Shown piece after piece: positions 4,753-7,255 of a stretch of 7,255 nucleotides of DNA (position 1 is the first letter of the stretch; every line of letters begins with the position of its first letter). Both the position numbers and the translations under genes were made by a program. This DNA is from Candidatus Nanohaloarchaea archaeon. Its GTDB lineage: Archaea > EX4484-52 > DAOVKX01. The notes beneath the pieces are model-generated. The model saw nothing but the letters and a program-made list of their open reading frames with translations. It did no database searches and had not been told where the DNA came from. The DNA lies in the NCBI GenBank assembly GCA_030631505.1, contig DAOVKX010000051.1:1-7255 (forward strand), written 5' to 3'.

Positions 4753-5184
4753 TTATTTGACTTGCTGGTTTAAATTTATTAATTCGTCATACACACTTTG
4801 AGGATTATCTGAACTAAAGAATCCATCAGGAAAATATGGTTTAAGAAGATTACGAACATAAGAACCAACAGGAACTAAAGTTATATACCTCTTATCTTCT
4901 CCCTTTTGTTCATTAATATCATTAATACAAATATAATCTATTTTCCTATCCTCAAGAAAATCTTTAACTATTAGAGGGTTTTTAGTTTGAAGACCAACAT
5001 ACATTAACTCCTTTTCAGGTCTGCTCTCTGGCACAGTTTCAAAAAACTCAGAAACAGAAATTGGAACATTCAATAAAGCTTCCAGTTTTCTTTTTTCCCT
5101 AGCACCCCAAATAATTTCAAGCTCTCTTCTACGTAGTTTCCACCAATCTTTCTCTTCTTGTGAACCTGGCACAAATCTTGGCAT
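4753..5184 (-). CDS. Unrecognised 143-aa protein between glmS and the CBS gene
   Basis: I do not recognise a family. It is a soluble alpha/beta-type protein with no signal peptide, membrane segment or metal motif. The N-terminal third is helical and strongly charged (EEKDWWKLRRRELEIIWGARE, 10-30, written here only as a region with a double Trp). Then come strand-like segments: MYVGL (61-65), a run ending in DYICIN (83-88) and RYITLVPVGSYV (99-110). The end is a polar helix (130-143). The start at 5184 is set by the ribosome site GGTGAT four nt upstream; the GTG at 5193 belongs to that site. The gene follows glmS by 58 bp with T-runs and a TATA box in between, and precedes the CBS gene by 6 bp. 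The position suggests co-expression with the CBS protein. Confidence 0.8.
   Translation of the reverse strand: MPRFVPGSQEEKDWWKLRRRELEIIWGAREKRKLEALLNVPISVSEFFETVPESRPEKELMYVGLQTKNPLIVKDFLEDRKIDYICINDINEQKGEDKRYITLVPVGSYVRNLLKPYFPDGFFSSDNPQSVYDELINLNQQVK
4769..4776 (-). promoter_or_regulatory. Internal TATA box for the CBS gene
   Basis: On the minus strand AATTTAAA, inside the last codons of the 143-aa gene, is centred about 26-27 bp before ATG 4746, the leaderless-transcript distance. It would let the CBS gene be expressed separately from the genes upstream. Confidence 0.4.
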
Positions 5185-5188
5185 TACA

Positions 5189-5194
5189 ATCACC
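5189..5194 (-). promoter_or_regulatory. Shine-Dalgarno site GGTGAT of the 143-aa gene
   Basis: GGTGAT on the minus strand is the classic archaeal anti-16S match. It lies 4 nt before ATG 5184 and overlaps a GTG codon in the same frame (5193), which is therefore unlikely to be the start. Confidence 0.65.
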
Positions 5195-5207
5195 TTTAAT
5201 CAAAATC

Positions 5208-5215
5208 TTTATAAA
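5208..5215 (-). promoter_or_regulatory. TATA box TTTATAAA upstream of the 143-aa gene
   Basis: A consensus archaeal TATA box lies in the gap after glmS. Its centre is 27 bp before ATG 5184, which predicts a start at or near the ATG; the upstream TATATTTT (5213-5220) would give a leader of a few bases. The GGTGAT site would be used fully only in read-through transcripts from glmS. Confidence 0.45.
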
Positions 5216-5227
5216 ATATATTAGTCC

Positions 5228-5241
5228 AAAAATTTTAAAAA
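5228..5241 (-). terminator. Double T-run after glmS
   Basis: On the minus strand TTTTT, AAAA, TTTTT follow the glmS stop within 15 nt. This fits an archaeal intrinsic terminator, probably partial, that would separate glmUS from the two downstream genes. Confidence 0.35.
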
Positions 5242-5242
5242 G

Positions 5243-6997
5243 TTACTTGACAGTAACGCTCTTTGCCAGATTTCGCGGTTTGTCCACATCACATCCTCTC
5301 GCCAGCGCTGTGTAGTAAGCAAGCAACTGGCATGGGATGTTGGCAAGTATCGGGTAAAAAATCGGCTCTGCTTTTGGGATTTTCAGCCAGTAATCAAATA
5401 TTTCATTCTTAACATTGCTTATGCCAATGATTATACCACCCCTTGCCTTGACCTCCATTGCATTGTTCAGTGTGTCTATGTGAGTATGATCTTCAGGGCA
5501 TATAACAACAACAGGAACGCCCTTTTCTATCAAAGCCAATGTTCCATGTTTCAACTCACCTGCGGGCATACCTTCTGCATGAATGTAAGAAACCTCTTTC
5601 ATTTTCAGGGCGCCCTCTGTGGCAACAGCGAAATTCTCCCCCCTTGCAATAAAATAAATGTCATTTTTGTCCTTCAGAAAGTTTGCTAGATTCTGGGCAG
5701 AACCTTCTGTTTCATTTATAGTCTGCATTATCTTGCCCGGCATTTCATTCAGAAACTCTATACCGCATTCTAATCGACCGGCCATAGCATACGCAAGAAG
5801 GTAAAAAAGCGTTACCTGGGATGTAAATGCCTTGGTTGAAGCAACCGCTATCTCAGGACCGCAGTTCAGGTATAAGCTTATATCGCTTTCCCTGTCCAGA
5901 GTTGAGCTTTTGGCGTTAACAACTGAAATAATTTTGCAGCCTTTTTCTTTGGCTTTTTTAACCCCTTCCAGAACATCTGCGGTTTCGCCGGATTGGGAAA
6001 CTGCTATAACCAGAGTGTCCTTGGGCGCAAGATACTGAAACTCAGATGCCATATAAACCTCGCAATATTTTCCAGCAAGTTCTGATATAATATACCTTCC
6101 GACCAAACCAGCATGTCTTGATGTACCGCAGGCAACAATGCAGACACGCCGGGAATTAAGAACCTCTTCAGCCGCTTTTTTTAATTTCTCTTTGTCCTGC
6201 AAAAGAGTTTGTTTTAAAACCAAAGGCTGTTCATGTATCTCTTTCAACATGTAATGTTCAAATCCATTTTTGCTTATGTTCTCTGAATCCCATTCAAGTT
6301 CCTTGCTGGATTTTTCTACATTTTTTCCTTCTTTGAAAAACTCAGCGTTTTCTCCATTAAGAATAACTATTTCGCTGTCGTCAAGAAAAACCGCATTTTT
6401 TGTATGTTCTAAAAAAGCTATAGGATCAGACGCTATGAAATGCCCTGTATCACTAAGACCAACAACCAGTGGGGCGCCATTTCTTGCTCCTATGAGTTTA
6501 TCAGGTTCTCCCGAAAACGCAGTGATAAAGGCATAAGAACCTTCCAACTGCCCAATTGATTTGGAAACTGCCTCTTCAAATGAACTGCCACGTTTCATAT
6601 GCTCCTCGATCAGGTGGGGTAAAATCTCTGTATCTGTCTGTGATTTAAACACATGCCCCTGCTTTTCCAAATCTTGTTTTAATTCCTGAAAATTGTCTAT
6701 TATCCCATTATGCACAACAATTATTTTTCCCGTGCAATCAACATGAGGGTGCGCATTTTCCTTTGTTACGCCACCATGCGTAGCCCACCGGGTATGGCCT
6801 ATTGACAAATCGCAAATCCCATTAAAATCCGAAGAAAATTCACTGATCCTGCCAACATTCTTGAATATCTCAAAATTCCTCTCCTTCAAAATAGCAAATC
6901 CAAAAGAATCATAACCTCTGTATTCAAGTCTTTTTAAGCCATCTATGACAATCCCATGAGCATTTTGATTCCCCACATAGCCAATTATACCACACAT
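5243..6997 (-). CDS. glmS: Glutamine-fructose-6-phosphate aminotransferase (isomerizing)
   Basis: GlmS makes glucosamine-6-phosphate from fructose-6-phosphate and glutamine, the entry step to UDP-GlcNAc. The 584-aa protein is complete (E. coli GlmS has 609). The N-terminal glutaminase domain (about 2-230) starts with Cys2, the nucleophile exposed after Met removal. It carries RLEYRGYDS (23-31), GHTRWATHG (67-75), HNGIIDN (96-102) and SQTDTE (119-124). Two SIS domains follow (about 270-415 and 435-575), with CGTS (290-293), SQSGET (334-339) and STKAFTSQ (387-394). Glu468 in KEVSYIHAEG, His484 in ELKHG and Lys579 in the C-terminal LAKSVTVK correspond to the isomerase residues Glu488, His504 and Lys603 of the E. 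coli enzyme. All catalytic residues are present, so it should be active. ATG 6997 follows the glmU stop with no gap and no clear ribosome site, which suggests translational coupling. No glmS ribozyme is possible upstream, where glmU is coding. Confidence 0.97.
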   Translation of the reverse strand: MCGIIGYVGNQNAHGIVIDGLKRLEYRGYDSFGFAILKERNFEIFKNVGRISEFSSDFNGICDLSIGHTRWATHGGVTKENAHPHVDCTGKIIVVHNGIIDNFQELKQDLEKQGHVFKSQTDTEILPHLIEEHMKRGSSFEEAVSKSIGQLEGSYAFITAFSGEPDKLIGARNGAPLVVGLSDTGHFIASDPIAFLEHTKNAVFLDDSEIVILNGENAEFFKEGKNVEKSSKELEWDSENISKNGFEHYMLKEIHEQPLVLKQTLLQDKEKLKKAAEEVLNSRRVCIVACGTSRHAGLVGRYIISELAGKYCEVYMASEFQYLAPKDTLVIAVSQSGETADVLEGVKKAKEKGCKIISVVNAKSSTLDRESDISLYLNCGPEIAVASTKAFTSQVTLFYLLAYAMAGRLECGIEFLNEMPGKIMQTINETEGSAQNLANFLKDKNDIYFIARGENFAVATEGALKMKEVSYIHAEGMPAGELKHGTLALIEKGVPVVVICPEDHTHIDTLNNAMEVKARGGIIIGISNVKNEIFDYWLKIPKAEPIFYPILANIPCQLLAYYTALARGCDVDKPRNLAKSVTVK

Positions 6998-7255
6998 TTA
7001 CACTACATCCTTTGTTATAACTTCACAGGGCATTGTGACTTTGTTAGGCCATATTTTTCTCCCGGGATAAATGGATGTGTTAATCCCGATTTTCGCATTG
7101 TCTCCTATAATCACTCCAAGTTTTTTTCTTTTAGTGCCGATTAAACCATCTTTAATGAAAGAGTGGATATGGTTATTATCATGCCTCAAATTAGCGCTTA
7201 CAGCTCCTGCGCCATAATTGACATTCTCCCCAAGTATAGAATCCCCGACATAAGC
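6998..7255 (-). CDS. glmU: GlmU-type bifunctional sugar-1-phosphate nucleotidyltransferase/acetyltransferase, C-terminal 85 residues
   Basis: The frame runs off the right edge, so the gene's start lies outside the window. The visible part is a left-handed beta-helix (hexapeptide repeat) typical of the archaeal GlmU acetyltransferase domain: GDSILGENVNYGAGAVSANL, then RHDN, RKKLGVIIGDNAKIGINTSI, and YPGRKIWPN near the end. Archaeal proteins of this type acetylate glucosamine-1-phosphate and then join it to UTP, giving UDP-GlcNAc. The N-terminal nucleotidyltransferase domain is not visible, so a monofunctional acyltransferase cannot be fully excluded. The stop codon abuts the glmS ATG, a clear two-gene unit that supports the UDP-GlcNAc assignment. 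An internal TTG near 7189 is not the start. Confidence 0.88.
   Translation of the reverse strand, partial: AYVGDSILGENVNYGAGAVSANLRHDNNHIHSFIKDGLIGTKRKKLGVIIGDNAKIGINTSIYPGRKIWPNKVTMPCEVITKDVV

Noticed and set aside
5480..6536. Open frames on the plus strand inside glmS (69, 68 and 88 codons)
   Set aside because: Antisense shadows of glmS, with low-complexity composition and no start signals.
6956..7144. Plus-strand frame of 62 codons opposite the glmU/glmS junction
   Set aside because: Antisense to two recognised genes and lacking any promoter or ribosome site.
1..7255. Search for a defence island, toxin-antitoxin pair, CRISPR array, integrase or transposase
   Set aside because: No repeat array, recombinase motif or toxin-like pair was seen. 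The regulator plus CBS neighbours are convergent, not an operon, so they do not form a two-gene module.

Overview
The window reads as archaeal chromosome, probably from an uncultured small-genome (DPANN-like) lineage; the phylum cannot be fixed from sequence reading alone. The evidence is a tRNA gene with a bulge-helix-bulge intron and no encoded CCA, archaeal TATA boxes (TTTAAATA/TTTATAAA type) about 25 bp upstream of starts that look leaderless, GGTG/GGTGAT-type Shine-Dalgarno sites on other genes, an archaeal-type GatB, an archaeal-type GlmU C-terminus, a 6-phospho-3-hexuloisomerase-like SIS protein and a CxxC-x17-CxxC mini zinc ribbon. The DNA is AT-rich and tightly packed. I see no insertion sequence, phage gene or CRISPR array.

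Left part (1-2599): the 3' half of gatA (+), then an unrecognised 130-aa gene on the minus strand whose 3' end overlaps gatA by 38 bp, then complete gatB (+). Together gatA and gatB specify the amidase and kinase/tRNA-binding subunits of the tRNA-dependent amidotransferase that makes Gln-tRNA(Gln) and/or Asn-tRNA(Asn). The orphan and gatB are divergent, and the region between them holds TATA boxes for both plus an 11-bp inverted repeat.

Middle part (2600-4260): a 56-aa zinc-ribbon gene (-) and a SIS-domain sugar-phosphate isomerase-like gene (+) diverge from one AT-rich promoter region. Then comes tRNA-Arg(TCG) interrupted in the D-loop by a 33-nt intron. A winged-helix regulator follows, with a perfect 14-bp palindrome between its TATA box and start codon, which suggests autoregulation.

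Right part (4261-7255, all minus strand), in transcription order: glmU (C-terminal 85 codons only), glmS starting directly after the glmU stop, an unrecognised 143-aa gene with a GGTGAT ribosome-binding site, and a tandem-CBS protein 6 bp further on. glmS and glmU make glucosamine-6-phosphate and then UDP-GlcNAc. The role of the last two genes is unknown; their position suggests, without proving, a link to this pathway.

Most genes are ordinary housekeeping functions. The observations most worth a second look are the D-loop tRNA intron with its textbook splice motif, the two operator-like symmetric elements, and the two unrecognised small genes.
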